DNA from: Muricea muricata | Taxonomy: Eukaryota > Cnidaria > Anthozoa > Malacalcyonacea > Plexauridae | NCBI GenBank assembly: GCA_963855995.1 | Contig: OY979719.1 | Span: forward strand, 3,968,001-4,032,000 | Direction: 5' to 3' | Length of the DNA: 64,000 nt | Shown here: in pieces, positions 1-11,613 of the stretch | How positions within the stretch are numbered: the stretch's first letter is position 1 | Layout: each line of letters opens with the position of its first letter | Notes under the pieces: model-generated | The model's input: only the letters and a program-made list of their open reading frames with translations | Told to the model about the DNA's origin: nothing | Databases searched by the model: none | Made by a program: the position numbers and the translations under genes

Positions 1-565
1 AGAAAATCAGAATTTCTTAAGCATTACTTCTAAGAAATGGGGACTACATTTATCTCTTCGACTCTTGCTGTTGCACCAATAGATCTTGAACTATGAAAAC
101 ATTAATAATGCACTATTTTTTCTCAACCTGTTATGAAGGATGTCAAACTATTAAAAAAACCTTAAAAAACGTTAAGTAAATAAAAGATAAGCACCATTTT
201 AAAGTATCTTCATAATCTTGGACCAACATTGCTTGTTCTGTGAACTACCACTCTCTCACTGGGTAGCTTTCATGAAAAATAGAAATATATATAAGCATAA
301 ATACTAAAAATTTATAATAAATATTTGCATTTTTATTCATAAAATATACCTCAACAACACCTTTTCTAAATAACTATATTCAGTGAAATGCTGAAGTGTC
401 AGTTTTTGGTCATGGCTAAATCCAGTATTTCACGTTTCAAACCGGTCATCAAATTGTTCAGTTCAAATGATTCACACCCAACACTATATACAAAATATTT
501 AACACTTAACGTATGTTATGACAAATACTAACTATCCTAACAAAAAAAAACACAAGTTCTCGTAT
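1..565. other. AT-rich flank, no gene seen
   Basis: No open reading frame, splice-supported exon or RNA gene could be recognised here. The stretch is AT-rich and probably holds the 3' untranslated region of the minus-strand gene that ends at 566. Confidence 0.5.
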
Positions 566-1484
566 CTAACAACACAACGAATCAAACTTTTCAACTAACG
601 AGATTTGTTTTTGAAATAAACCTGCTCGACAATGCGGAGCCATATTTGAACCGCTTGAAGTGCTTCTTTGTTCGTCAACGCATTTCGAGTTTAATTTTTT
701 TGTCCTATTTTCACCAAACGTTTCGCTAAAACTGGGCAAAACAGCACTTTGCTCATTCCTGTTTTCCTCTCTTTTATGTTTGTTAGGTTTTGAGCTACTT
801 AGTCCAGAGAGGAATGAATTTATACCTAATAAGTCATCGTCATCATCATCCTGACTCATTTCATCTGTCATGCACCAACCATTCGGGCCATCTTGCCACT
901 CGTATTTTTCCTCGCTTTTTCGTTTCTTAGTCCTTTTCATCGACCTTTCTGTTATTTCATCGTTTATTCTTTGAACTGTTCTTTGTAGTAAAGCTTCTCT
1001 GTACATATCCGGTCTCCTTCGCTTCGCCGCGCGCTTCTTGTCCAAAGCCGACGAGAGAAACGTCCACATTTCTGTTTCGGAAAAATGTTCATCAGGAGTT
1101 CTTTTCGCGTTACCCTGACACATTTTACGCTTCATAGATCGAAAAAGATTCTCCTCTTTAGTTAAATTGTACCAATACTGACACCAACTCACCAACCAAA
1201 GGGGAATGCTTTATCCTTTGTCTTTGACGTAGTCTTTTTTCCTTTAAATTTCTTCGACTTAAATTTCTTGTTTCGTTCCGTTTCTCGTTAAAAAACACGT
1301 TACAAGATTGCCCCAATGTTTCTTCTTTAAAGTAATAACGTTCTAGTAAAGAAAAGAGTAAAAACGTTTTCTTTTGTAACGATCGAAGTCGCTTGTGTTT
1401 ACTGGTTGCTAGAAAGCTTTCTGACAAAATGGCGTCTTCTTCTTCGGCTTTTAAGCAGCTTTCGCCCGTTGACTTTAAATCCAC
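566..1484 (-). CDS. uncharacterised basic/acidic protein, possibly SERTA-like; exon structure unclear
   Basis: Two overlapping minus-strand reading frames lie here. The downstream one (about 1195 to 566) has its first true ATG at 1135. It encodes a lysine/arginine-rich stretch with the segment PDMYREALLQRTVQRINDEI, then a run of six aspartates (DDDDDDLLG) and a low-complexity Ser/Lys tail. That segment loosely resembles the C-terminal half of a SERTA domain, which binds transcription regulators; the resemblance is weak and is inference. The upstream frame (1484 to about 1199) begins MDLKSTGESC and is also highly basic. A phase-0 junction joining the two (donor near 1198, acceptor near 1112) is possible but uses a weak donor. 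I do not recognise the gene with confidence. The basic composition and acidic run suggest a nuclear protein. Confidence 0.35.
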
Positions 1485-1731
1485 AAAGCAAGTAACCTTT
1501 CTCAGAACGTTTCTTAAAAATATAGTAACAAATATTATAAGTTTTGACGAGAACCAAAGCCGTTAAAAAGCGGCGAAACTAGATTATTTTTAAGACCGAA
1601 ACAAAATATAAACCTCTTGCCCACACAACGACCGCGCCACACAATTACGCACGTCCTTTTGATGACGCTGAAATAGACCTGTCCAAGCAGGAAAAACAGG
1701 TTTTCATGCAGTCTCGCCAATCAGAAACAGC

Positions 1732-2180
1732 CATAGAGATTATAAATAACACTAGAGGAGGCATTGTAATCTTTTTCACTGATAACAAAAGGGAACGCGT
1801 TTATTGGGGGGCAAATTCAAGTCCCGGATGCAGGGCTAGGCGCTTATTGGCTGAGCTAATGCTTCCTTAGCAACCACCTTAGCAACAGCAGAAATCTGTA
1901 TGAAATGCTTTCCTCATCGTTGTTGAGGTCGTTTTTCCGGTTTTGTGGGCAAAATAGTACTTTTTCAATTGTTTTTATTGTTTTAGACAATCTGAAATGA
2001 TATTTTCAATATTTTTACGAGGAAAAACATTTCAAAAAGCAAAAAAACTCGTCTAAAATGACTTTTTTGCCTGGGACATCGTGAATGAGTGAACATCCGG
2101 GACTTGAATTTGCCCCCCAATAGCCGCGCTCCCAAATTTTACCCTCGATGTCCTCTCTAGTGTTATTTATAATCTCTATG
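1732..2180. mobile_element. hAT-like MITE with 8-bp target-site duplication
   Basis: The element is 449 bp and bounded by perfect 8-bp direct repeats GAAACAGC (1724-1731 and 2181-2188). Its terminal inverted repeat starts CATAGAGATTATAAATAACA and is perfect for 26 bp. A diverged stretch follows, then a second perfectly inverted block around ATTGGGGGGCAAATTCAAG (about 1802-1831 and 2092-2121). There is no transposase frame. An 8-bp duplication and a CA start are typical of the hAT superfamily, so this is a non-autonomous hAT-type element. Confidence 0.88.
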
Positions 2181-2188
2181 GAAACAGC

Positions 2189-2775
2189 TACTCTGGAACA
2201 AATGTGACGTAATATGACGTAACAATCAAGAAAATCAGGTTTAAGTGGGCTGTATTTGCATGACGGAAAGCAGGTAGGGAGGACAATGCCACTTGTCCAT
2301 ATATGGCAAAATCCGGGGAAAAACAATATAACATGTAATGAATATTTTTAATTTTTGCTCAAATTTTATATTATATCCAGGTAAAGTCCCTTGGGATTAC
2401 AAGTACAATACTTTTTGTGTATTCTAGGGAATTTTTCCAGGAAGACTCAAGAGATTTTTGAAACTTTAACGCATGGTTGTAAATCTAGTATTTTAACACC
2501 ATATAAACCAATACAAAACCAATAAAAATTATAATAATTTATACAATAATATATATGAAATTATACATTCTTTATTTCTAAGTTTACAGATTTACAATTA
2601 TAATCAACTTCAACACTTCCTTGTAAAACACTCCTTGTAAATTGTATAAATGCGTAGGTGTAAACAATGTGTGGCAGACAGGGGATACCATAGGAGAGTG
2701 CTGGGGCAAATGAACTGATACACTGTTGAAAGTTTAAATAGTTGCTGTATTTTAAATCCGAATATCAGATTTAGG
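2189..2775. other. intergenic DNA 3' of NAA80
   Basis: No coding signal is visible. It separates the MITE from the NAA80 stop codon and probably holds the NAA80 3' untranslated region. Confidence 0.5.
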
Positions 2776-4032
2776 CTAGACTGTACTGTCATGACTGTAA
2801 AGTTCTTTTTTCATCCAAACATAATTCTTGTAAAGTGGTGATGAAATCAGGTTCAATGGTGCTCCAACTGTTGGTGGTGGAGGTGGTGGTGGGATTGGAA
2901 GTGGTTGTTGAATTGGTATTGGTGGTATTGATAGTGATGATGTTACTGATGATGGCTGTGGTGGTGTTGAAAATGCAGATGAGGGTGGCATCACACATTG
3001 TGAAGGCTTTGCTTTTTCTTCAGTTCCTGAATAATTTGCCTCCTTCACTGCATCATGATCATTTGCCTTTTTGATCTGAAAATGCATTTCCAAAAAATAA
3101 TTAAATCATCAAAAAACATTGAAAGACATATGTAGTAACATAGTTTATAAACAACTAGTACCTGTAATTTAGCAAAGTATTTGAAAACTTTTGTCTCAGG
3201 AGATACTGGGGATGATAAAGAGTAGCCAAGATGTTCATAGAAGGACTGTTTGTCATGTGTTGATAGATGAATTGTAACATACCCCTGCCTACAACATTCA
3301 TGGAAATTATAGGTAACAGCAATTTTAACTGAAAACAGTTCTATATTTCTCTATGCTACATGAAGATCATACTTTTGAGCAAAATCTTCTGTATGTTTCA
3401 TTATCATCTTGCCTAACCCACATCCTCTCAGAGTCTTGTCAACAACGACTAAAAAAATAACATGGGATCAAGCTTCTAAAGCTTACAAGTTATTCTACAT
3501 ATATATATGTTATTTGGTCTTCAGCAGTCACAAAACAAACTATGACACTCATAATACCTGACTCAACTAGAACTGATTTAGGCAATTGTAAAACTTTAGA
3601 CAGACGACTAAATCCCACCACTGTCGGTACATTTCCGTCTGTTGAGACTTTCAATAATGCAAAGGAGCAAGGCAGATTATCAGATGACTGTCCAATAACA
3701 TCACATCTAGAATGTAACAAACATTCATGAAATGTTTAGTGGTTTAATACCAACCTAAGTAGGACCAATGCTGCAATGGATTAAAACATTACTACATGTA
3801 TAAACTGCAATATATAACAAACACATATATTGTAATCCTCTAGCCAAGTAAATATATGCTACAGTCACAGACTTCATAATTGACTTCACATTGCTTCATA
3901 ATTATTTGTGTGTGAGCTGTACATTTACCTTGCATCTAAGGATCTTGGCCATTCATCATTAAGAAGCTGAGCAGCTTCTTTGATCAAGTCTGGTGACTCA
4001 TGGAGTTTAACCACTTTACATTCATGATCCAT
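2776..4032 (-). CDS. NAA80: N-alpha-acetyltransferase 80 (actin N-terminal acetyltransferase)
   Basis: Five exons, all phase-consistent: 4032-3929, 3706-3558, 3448-3373, 3288-3162 and 3075-2776, giving about 251 residues. The GNAT fold is clear. It opens with LLNDEWPRS, continues through GQSSDNLPCS and FSRLSKVLQLP, and carries the acetyl-CoA loop RGCGLGK (about residues 92-98). Strand and helix 4 read HLSTHDKQSFYEHLGY. A long proline-rich segment (PIPPPPPPPT) near the C-terminus and a final YVWMKKEL match the NAA80 layout, where the polyproline tract recruits profilin-actin. NAA80 acetylates the processed acidic N-terminus of actin after translation in the cytosol. The start ATG lies 281 bp from the ARMT1 start on the opposite strand. 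Confidence 0.93.
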
Positions 4033-4313
4033 CTACACCAGCTCACCCAGGTACTTATCTCCCCAAATCACACCCCTCCCCCAATATATGTTTCCCCTTC
4101 CCCTTTACATTTTGTAACACAATATTGTAACAAAATTTAACTACTGTTGACAATATCTATAAATTCACTGTTCCGAAATGTAATAAAAGTATAAAATATA
4201 GAGAAAAAATATAATTGTACTAATGCATATTTTTACATAATTAAATTTCGCATAATTTACATACTGTCAAGTAAAAACTATTCCAGCAACCTTTGTACAA
4301 CACGACAAGCGCG
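4033..4313. promoter_or_regulatory. divergent intergenic region NAA80/ARMT1
   Basis: 281 bp separate the two oppositely oriented start codons, so both promoters must lie here or overlap. No TATA box is placed convincingly. Bidirectional use is inferred from geometry. Confidence 0.6.
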
Positions 4314-6439
4314 ATGGAGAAGTCTCGTCCAGAACCGCTTTCAGCAAAAGACCAAGGGTAGTAGCAATATTTTAATGAAGCTAACTAGTTCTGTATTCAG
4401 TTTTGTTAAATATTTGTTTCATTATTTGTGTTTTAAGGTCGTTTGCGTTCGATACGGTGAACAGGCGAATGCCAGTCATACTGACACGTGTCATCGATGA
4501 TACAAGCAAGCTTGCTTCCAAATTAACGCATGAAAATGATCATGTTAGTAGGTCTAAGAGTACTGTAATGAAATTAAACAATAAGAGAAATAGTAGGTTT
4601 TCTAGTGTTACCAGGATTACATACATCATGGGGGTGGGGTGGGGGAACTGGAATTTTAGCAATGGGCAAATTATACCCTTGTATACACTATAACATTTCC
4701 ACGAATTTCTATGGCATCTATGGGCTGTGGCTTATCCGTTTAACTTCCATGTGATGTCTGGTTAATTGGCAGATTTTTAACCCGTGATTAAATAAGGGCC
4801 TGGTACAAATACCATCAAAAGTCTGTGTCATTACGGCTGGATTTTGGTTGTAACTCTAATTAGCTTATTTTTGGCAAGAGTATTTTTGATTGGTTAATGC
4901 TAACTACAAAAAATATATTTAGACCGTCAGCGGCTACATAGTGTAGAGCATGATCACAGGTTAGCAGAGTTGGTACAATATTACAGACACTAGTTGAACT
5001 TCCATACTTTTGGTACATTGTTCAGAAAAAGGCAGATGATGTCAAAAGTATTGTGCACAAGTTATCAGGACTCAAGTATGAAATGGAGACAAACAAACCC
5101 ATAAAACTGCTTGACGACAACCAAACTGACACTAATGACTGGAACAAACTTTTACAAGAGACAAAGGCCTTGGTGCTGGGAAAGGATCTCACATTTTATA
5201 CTGGAGCATGGTTGCTGTGTGAATGCTATATGTATCGGAGAATATTTCAAGCATTTGTTAAAAGGTGATTATAGTTGAGAGGGATGGATATGCAGAATGG
5301 CCTGTATGGGTCTTTACTTACTGGGGCAAGTTTTATTACTAAGCCCTGGTATATTATGCTGCAGTTCTATCTTGTAATTCTGTTTTATAGTTCAAAAGAT
5401 ATTTTTCCATTATAGCTCAATGTTCAAAGACTATGACCCATTCAGTGAGCAGAAAAGGGAATCATTTTTCAGCACAATTGATTCGGTGAAGTCTTTGTCT
5501 CAGAATGTCGTGGAATGCACTGGAAACCTTGGCAAGAATTCGAGTGACGAAGCTGTGCAACTTGAATTTGAGACTTTGTTGCAGGTTTGATAAATTAAAT
5601 TACAATATTCTGTAGAAGTGCATCTGCTTTTAGACTATGTAAGTATTAGATTAATATCAAATGTATTCGTACAGTTTTCCCTATGGGCTAACAAGTGTGA
5701 CCTGTCAGTGTCGGGTGGTGAAATCAAAGATGGCCAACACACTGGTATGGCTGAGCAACTCAAGCACCTTAAAGACAAGATCCTTGTTGACAACACTTCT
5801 GAAGTTTGGAAACTCCTGAGAACCATTGATCGCAACACAGATCACGAGGTCCATATTGACTTTGTGTTAGACAATGCTGGTTTTGAGGTCTTCGCTGACT
5901 TGTGCTTGGCAGAATTCCTGCTTTCTCTGAATCTAGCTAAAACAGTCTACTTTCATGTGAAGAATATCCCTTGGTTTGTTTCGGACGCTTCTGAACGAGA
6001 CATCAATTGGCTGATTGAGCAGATGAAGCAATCAGAGAATAGCTACATTTCCAAGCTTGGAATGAGGTGGCAATCCCGATTCAAAGATCGTTCATTTCAA
6101 TTCAAAAAGCATTCATACTGGACATCAGGACATGACTACAGTGAAATGAAGGCAACTGCCCCAGATTTATATGAGGAATTGAGCAAAGCAAAACTGGTGT
6201 TCTTTAAAGGAGATCTGAATTACCGCAAGTTGGTCGGCGATCGCAAGTGGCCCCACACAACCCTCTTTGCCGAAGCATTGTGGGGATTTTGCCCATCTCC
6301 GTTGTGTTCATTGCGTACACTCAAAGCTGATGTAGTTGTTGGATTATGTGATGGACAAGACAGTGAGGCCCAATCAAAGGATGAAAAATGGATGGTTAAT
6401 GGAACTTATGCTGTTATACAATATCAACATAATTTATAA
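4314..6439 (+). CDS. ARMT1: damage-control phosphatase ARMT1 (DUF89 family)
   Basis: Five exons join in phase: 4314-4357, 4438-4543, 5026-5264, 5416-5584 and 5675-6439, giving 440 residues against 441 in human. Family hallmarks are LLCECYMYRRI, LWANKCDLS, VLDNAGFE (Asp252 and Asn253, metal-binding in the family), PWFVSD, LFFKGDLNYRKL and SLRTLKAD. DUF89 subfamily III enzymes are metal-dependent phosphatases that clear reactive sugar phosphates such as fructose-1-phosphate. The human protein was also reported as a glutamate O-methyltransferase; phosphatase activity is the better supported role. The first exon is short, and GSFAF at the exon 1/2 junction matches the human N-terminus, which supports this start. 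A polyadenylation signal follows at 6522. Confidence 0.95.
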
Positions 6440-6521
6440 TGTGTAATTTAACATTGATGTGGACATACATACTGCATACCCTCTCATTCGTTTGGTTCAT
6501 TTACTACAGTTTTAGCTATTC

Positions 6522-6527
6522 AATAAA
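6522..6527 (+). terminator. AATAAA polyadenylation signal for ARMT1
   Basis: A canonical AATAAA hexamer lies 83 bp after the ARMT1 stop codon. Another AATAAA occurs near 6583. Confidence 0.55.
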
Positions 6528-6631
6528 TTATAATAATTTTCTGCTTCTTGTTTGTGATTAAATTTAATATACATGTGTGAAGAATAAATTGTTAGATGTG
6601 AAGGCCAGGATGATGGACTGAAGCTACTCCT

Positions 6632-6637
6632 GTTTAT
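6632..6637 (-). terminator. AATAAA polyadenylation signal for COMMD1
   Basis: TTTATT on the plus strand reads AATAAA on the minus strand, 28 bp beyond the COMMD1 stop. The ARMT1 and COMMD1 transcripts converge on this short spacer and may overlap at their 3' ends. Confidence 0.55.
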
Positions 6638-6664
6638 TTTTCAATGCTGTTTTAGATTGAATTT

Positions 6665-7401
6665 TTATTTCCCATATGTTTCAATCAATTTTTCAATATC
6701 TCCAATGCTTTGTAGAACATTACTTAGTTGTTTTTCATCCATTTCAAAATGCATTGTCTCGATATTCTACAGAAAAATATAACAATATGTTAATTGGGGT
6801 GAAAATAAAGTACTCATCACATGCATATTAATTAGCATATTAATTCTACTTAATTAATCATTTCAAAATTAACAAACTAATCAAGTCTAAATTATGCCAA
6901 TCTAGACTGAAAAATTATTTCTAAGCATAAATCATACCACACCTCGTCGTTTCTGGGATTTTGAAACTTCATTTCCACGATTGCAACAGGTGTGTTTAAC
7001 TGAGTCACATGCCGTGCCTGATTTTTGAAATCTATTCTCCAACTTAAGTCCTTTAGTTTGCTGTTCCACCGGCTTTTATTCACTAAAACATCGTGAATCT
7101 TGCTTTTTTGAGACTTCCAAAACTTCACAATCGCAGCAGATTGTCCCTCAGTGATCGCGCCCTGACGCTTTCGCCTTTGTGAGGTCAAAAACGCCTCAAG
7201 TTGGGTAAAATCCATGTCGGCTGCAACAATATTTTTCATCAAAGCATCACATTTCTTTAACAAGGCGTCAAACTCTTCTTGTGTTAAATCCGGAAAGAGT
7301 TCCTGCTTTAAAAATTCGTCAGTGATATCCTCTTCGGCAAAGTAAGTCCTTCTTGCAAGCCCGTTTAGTAATCCAACAAAATTTTTATCAGCAGCGGCCA
7401 T
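6665..7401 (-). CDS. COMMD1: COMM domain-containing protein 1
   Basis: Two exons, 7401-6943 and 6766-6665, encode 186 residues (human 190). The helical N-domain includes ADMDFTQLEAFLTSQ and VKFWKSQKSKI. The COMM domain begins near LKDLSWRIDFKNQARH, continues through TPVAIVEMKF, and is completed by exon 2 (MHFEMDEKQLSNVLQ, then IEKLIETYGK). COMMD1 is part of the Commander/CCC complex, which recycles membrane cargo from endosomes, and it also promotes cullin-dependent turnover of NF-kappaB subunits. The exon 1 donor is GTGTGG; the nearby GTATGA would create a stop at the junction, so it was not chosen. The start codon sits in CAAAATGGCCGC, and a reversed CCAAT box (ATTGG, 7413-7417) lies just upstream. 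Confidence 0.96.
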
Positions 7402-7529
7402 TTTGTGTTTCTATTGGGACGATAACCCCCCTGGAGGTAACATTATTCTTGAATATATAAGGGGGGGAATTTATATATACACATGCATGGTGGAAAAGAT
7501 GAGATATTTGCTTGATTAAATGTTGAATT
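7402..7529. promoter_or_regulatory. compact divergent promoter COMMD1/COQ6
   Basis: Only 128 bp separate the start codons. It contains ATTGG (CCAAT on the minus strand) at 7413-7417 and a G-run at 7460-7467. A shared bidirectional promoter is the simplest reading. Confidence 0.7.
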
Positions 7530-10500
7530 ATGAGAGCTTATAAATCCGTTACTATTTTATTGAGGAAATTTGCAAGTCAAGGAGCAAAAGGAAAAGCTTG
7601 GCTTTCAACGCAGCAGTATTGCAGTTCACAGTTTTATGATGCAATCATTGTGGGGGGTGGGATGGTAGGGTCAACACTTGCCTGTGCTTTGGGTATGTTG
7701 TTTATATCAAAATAGCAAATCTGGTGGAGGTGGAGTGGTTAGAATAGGGAAGTTTTACTACATGATGTGTGTTGTGTATCCTGGGGTCACTTGTGTATTT
7801 GGGAATTTAATTATATAATTTATATATTTATATAATTTAATAAGGCTCCTGATGTTACACATTGGTGAACTCATCCTCAGCACCTGAGAATCAGAGTTTA
7901 ATGCAGCTATAAGTGTTGGTTGCTAGTTAGTTATGTTAACAGTGTACTTCTACCAGCTCTACAGTCGTTTCATTCAACATTGTAGTACCATACATAGCAT
8001 CAATTAAATTAATTTACAGTTGCCTTTTTCAAACTATATTGATGTTTAGGTAATGATGCAGTACTTCAGGATAAAAAAATACTGGTGTTAGAAGCTGGTC
8101 CACAAGTTAAACTGGACAAACTAAATGAGTTATACAGTAATCGTGTGAGCACCATTAATCCTGGATCACAGAAATTACTGGAGAGTAAGTCTTAGGTCCT
8201 TTTTATTGATGAAAAATGAATGGGACAACGCTCTGTATAAACGTTTGATAATTCTAGAATTCTATCTATATCTCTAGGTATTGGAGCCTGGAATCACATT
8301 GAAAATATGAGAGTAAAGCCATTCAAAAGAATGCAGGTTTTTATACTGGTTTTTTGCATTGAAATCATTGACTTTTTTACTAGATTTAATCAATGACCAT
8401 TATTTAATCCACAAAATTACAGTATTTTTTCGTAATGGCTCTTGTGAGACGGCTTATATCACATGTAGTAGACGGCATGTTATTTCCATTTTTTAGTTTA
8501 TTGATTTCCAGAAACTTGAACTGTGAATTTTTTGAAAATTACTTCGCCAATAGATCTATAAAAATTTAAAATTGAAGAGTTTTACAAGCCATTTACATTT
8601 GCCTCCGTGCTGTCTCAGATATACAACTCTCGTCTTCTGGGAGTTTGTACTTTCGAAACACACAAGCCGCTTATGTTGAAAGTCGTACCAAAATTATTTG
8701 TCATAATTTAGCACTTGGTAGCATTGCCTTCGTTAAAAACATTGTCCACCAGTTCTTACTTAAATCGTAGATAGTTAAAGGAAGTTTCTCCAACCATTCA
8801 CGAATTCTAAAACTCTAGGTCTGGGACGCATGTGGTGATGGTTACCTGACGTTTCAAGCTTCAAATGACCTGAAACGTTCAGTAAACATGGGTTACATTG
8901 TGGAAAATAATGTCCTCGTCACAGCGCTGGAAATGGAGTTGGAAAAGCTGAGATCTAACGTTGATATTCTGTATAAGACAAAACTTAAGAAGTTCAGAAT
9001 TCCTCCGCCATCGACGAGTGAAAGTCCGTGGGCTGAGATTGTATTGGAAGACGGACAAGAATTCTCGACCAGACTTTTGGTGAATGTTTGAAATAATTTG
9101 TAATAAACATCTCCAATTTATGTTTTCATTCTTCCGTTGTTATCTTGGTGCTTAAAATGCGCTATTTATTCCGTTGGGGGTTATTTATTGGTGAATTAGT
9201 TTATTTGCCGGGAAATCAATCGATGGCAAGTTCCCACATCGCCCCACGGTGGGCGAGTAGAGGTTCAGATTGACTAGAGTATGCGTAACTTGTCTTTCTA
9301 AGGTTGGCGCGGACGGATTCAATTCTCAAGTTCGAAGAAATTCTGATATTAATTGTATCTCTTATGATTATAAACAAAGTGGCGTTGTTGCTACACTTTG
9401 TTTTTCTGAGGTAAATATACGTATGTTTTTTTACGAGCATCACACGCAACAATTTACACTTCTGTCAAAAAAGTATATAAAACTTCGTATTGTTACCTTC
9501 TACTATTAGCCCACCGAAAATATCGTTGCCTGGCAGCGTTTCTTACCAACTGGACCAGTCGCGATTCTGCCAGTAAGTTCATAGACCTCGCTTGGTTACG
9601 ATGATTCCAATTTATAACCTTTCTTAAACTTATCACAAACTATATCATGGTTGCAGCTATCCGATAGTAAAAGCTCGCTTGTTTGGTCAACCACAACAAG
9701 TCATGCTAAAAATCTCGTCTCTTTACCAGAAGAAAAGTTTGTTGAAGCTGTAAATGACGCGCTGGTAAGAAGCTGGGAGATTATAATTATAAATAAATAC
9801 CAACCGAACACAATCATGCCGTAGATACTCCCAACCAAAAAATGTACACGTTTCGTATCTTCGTAGACAGAAGATATTGCAAGAAACTCGTTCTCGGAAA
9901 TGGCAACCACATTGATGCATAACGCACTTTCGATGATGCAACCAGGCAAGGATGTCATGTTTTGACCTTTTAGACTTGAAAAAACTCGAAACTGGCAAAA
10001 ATATTACCACATCTTGAAAGAGCATCCTGACCTTAGTATAATTGCAAAGTTTGGTTCTAAAATGTTGTATACTGTAGAAAATATAGCCTTGCGAATTTGG
10101 CCCAGTTTGTATACATTTGTATTACGGGTGGAAAATAATACCCTGTTGATACCCTTGGGTATTCATTTCTCACGGATAATACAAAACAACTGAAAATTTC
10201 GCAGGGCTATATTTTAAATAGTTTACAACATTTTACAACCAAACTTTGCAATTTTGCTATGTTTAGGATGCACTTTCAGGCTGTAGTAATATTTTTTCTA
10301 TTTCGATTTTTTTCAAAATTACGTCTAAAAGGTTAAAGGTTCATTTGGCAGCTTCTTTGTGTCACCTGCAAATGACGATAAACCAGCGAAGTCATTTAGT
10401 CCTATAACGACTCGGGACTGTGTCTAAGTATTTTTTACAGGTGAATTAAACTTCTATTTTGGCTCATGGTTTCAGACTACCTTGGTTTACAAATTCCGCC

Positions 10501-11334
10501 AAGAATAGAGAGTATTGAAGAGAACAGTCGAGCGTCTTTCCCTCTTGGACTCAATCATTCTTCATATTATGTCAAACCGAGAATGGCACTTATAGGGTAA
10601 GATGAAATGCTTTCTCATTGTTAGCGGGAAACAAACGTAAGAGTACACCAAGCACCTTCTTAGCGCCAATCAAACAACAGTAAAAGGAAAGTTCTAGTTT
10701 CAATATTTTTTCAGAGATGCTGCTCACAGAATTCATCCTCTCGCAGGACAGGGTGTGAACCTTGGATTTAGCGACGTGGAGTGTTTGAGAAACGAATTAC
10801 GACAAGCGGCCATTAATGGCCAAGATTTGGGTAGGACTTGGCTAGAATTAGTTGCCCTTTGTTTTTGGTAGTCCTAAATCGTCAGATACAAATTGAAATT
10901 GAAAATAGTCACTTTTTGTTAGAAACATTTGTGTGATTGATTTTCTTTCAAAACGAGCTGAATTTTTCATCTATTTTAAAGGTTCTCTTGAGCATCTCCT
11001 CAGATACGAGACAAAGAGACAAAAAGAAGTGACAGTTATGATGGGAGCGACCCATGGTCTGAATACTCTTTTCTCGACTTCATTTCCGCCTTTTGTCACG
11101 ATTAGAAACCTTGGAATTCAAATGACAAACGCATTGACTCCAGTAAAAGTAAGTTGGAACTAGGCTAGCGATAGGAAGTAATGTTCGTAAACTCTGCAAC
11201 TTGTTAGGCATCTCACGTCATAAAATTTTCAGAAAATTTTTGTTTCAGTAAAATTTGATTGCTTGAACAGAAGTTGTTTTCAAAAGTTTTCTTCTTTTCT
11301 CTAGAAGCAAATTGTTGAATATGCAATGAAGTAA
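7530..11334 (+). CDS. COQ6: ubiquinone biosynthesis monooxygenase COQ6, mitochondrial
   Basis: Twelve exons join in phase: 7530-7692, 8050-8184, 8278-8336, 8819-9079, 9303-9410, 9510-9572, 9657-9764, 9867-9945, 10476-10596, 10715-10830, 10982-11148 and 11305-11334. They give 469 residues (human 468). Residues 1-35 are basic and Ser/Ala-rich, as in a mitochondrial presequence. The FAD-binding Rossmann motif is [14 protein letters not shown] (about 39-52), the second FAD motif is [11 protein letters not shown], and [19 protein letters not shown] starts at about 366. COQ6 hydroxylates C5 of the coenzyme Q ring on the inner membrane, with electrons from ferredoxin. Exon 8 is the least obvious exon: its acceptor was fixed by phase, and its donor is the GC dinucleotide at 9946-9947. 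The gene is divergent from COMMD1. Confidence 0.94.
9962..10342. mobile_element. long-inverted-repeat fold-back element in COQ6 intron 8
   Basis: The ends read ACCTTTTAGAC (from about 9965) and GTCTAAAAGGT (to about 10339). The arms then align for well over 100 bp with small gaps. Shared blocks are AAATATTAC, GAAAGNGCATCCT, TTGCAAAGTTTGGTT, AAAATGTTGTA and AAAATATAGCC with GCGAA. There is no coding capacity. It fills most of the intron and begins some 15-20 bp after the GC donor. No clear target-site duplication was found. Confidence 0.72.
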
Positions 11335-11513
11335 AAGATAACTGTGAGTAAAGAAAAGTCGTTGGGGCACCAACAAAGAAGACATTTTTGAAGTTTTCTG
11401 TCTGTACAGTGGAATTACTAGTTACTAACACTGGAAACATGGCTGTTTTATAATACATTCAAATTTAAATATATAGAATATATTATATTTCCGTTCACTT
11501 CGTTTGAGGGATG

Positions 11514-11609
11514 TTTACCGTATCTGGGTTCTTTCTCCGCTATAGACTTTACCGTATTTTGCGATCATTCTCCGTCCATGGATTTTACCGTATATGGGAT
11601 ATTTTTCCG
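11514..11609 (+). repeat. three direct repeats upstream of PDCD2
   Basis: Three copies of a roughly 35-bp unit built on TTTACCGTAT ... TTCTCCG start at about 11514, 11548 and 11584. The last ends about 5 bp before the first PDCD2 ATG. They could be reiterated promoter elements or a small decayed tandem repeat. Confidence 0.7.
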
Positions 11610-11613
11610 ATAA

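Noticed and set aside
9216-10025. Minus-strand frames over COQ6 exons 5 to 8
   Set aside because: They are shadows of COQ6 exons and of the fold-back element, with no family match.
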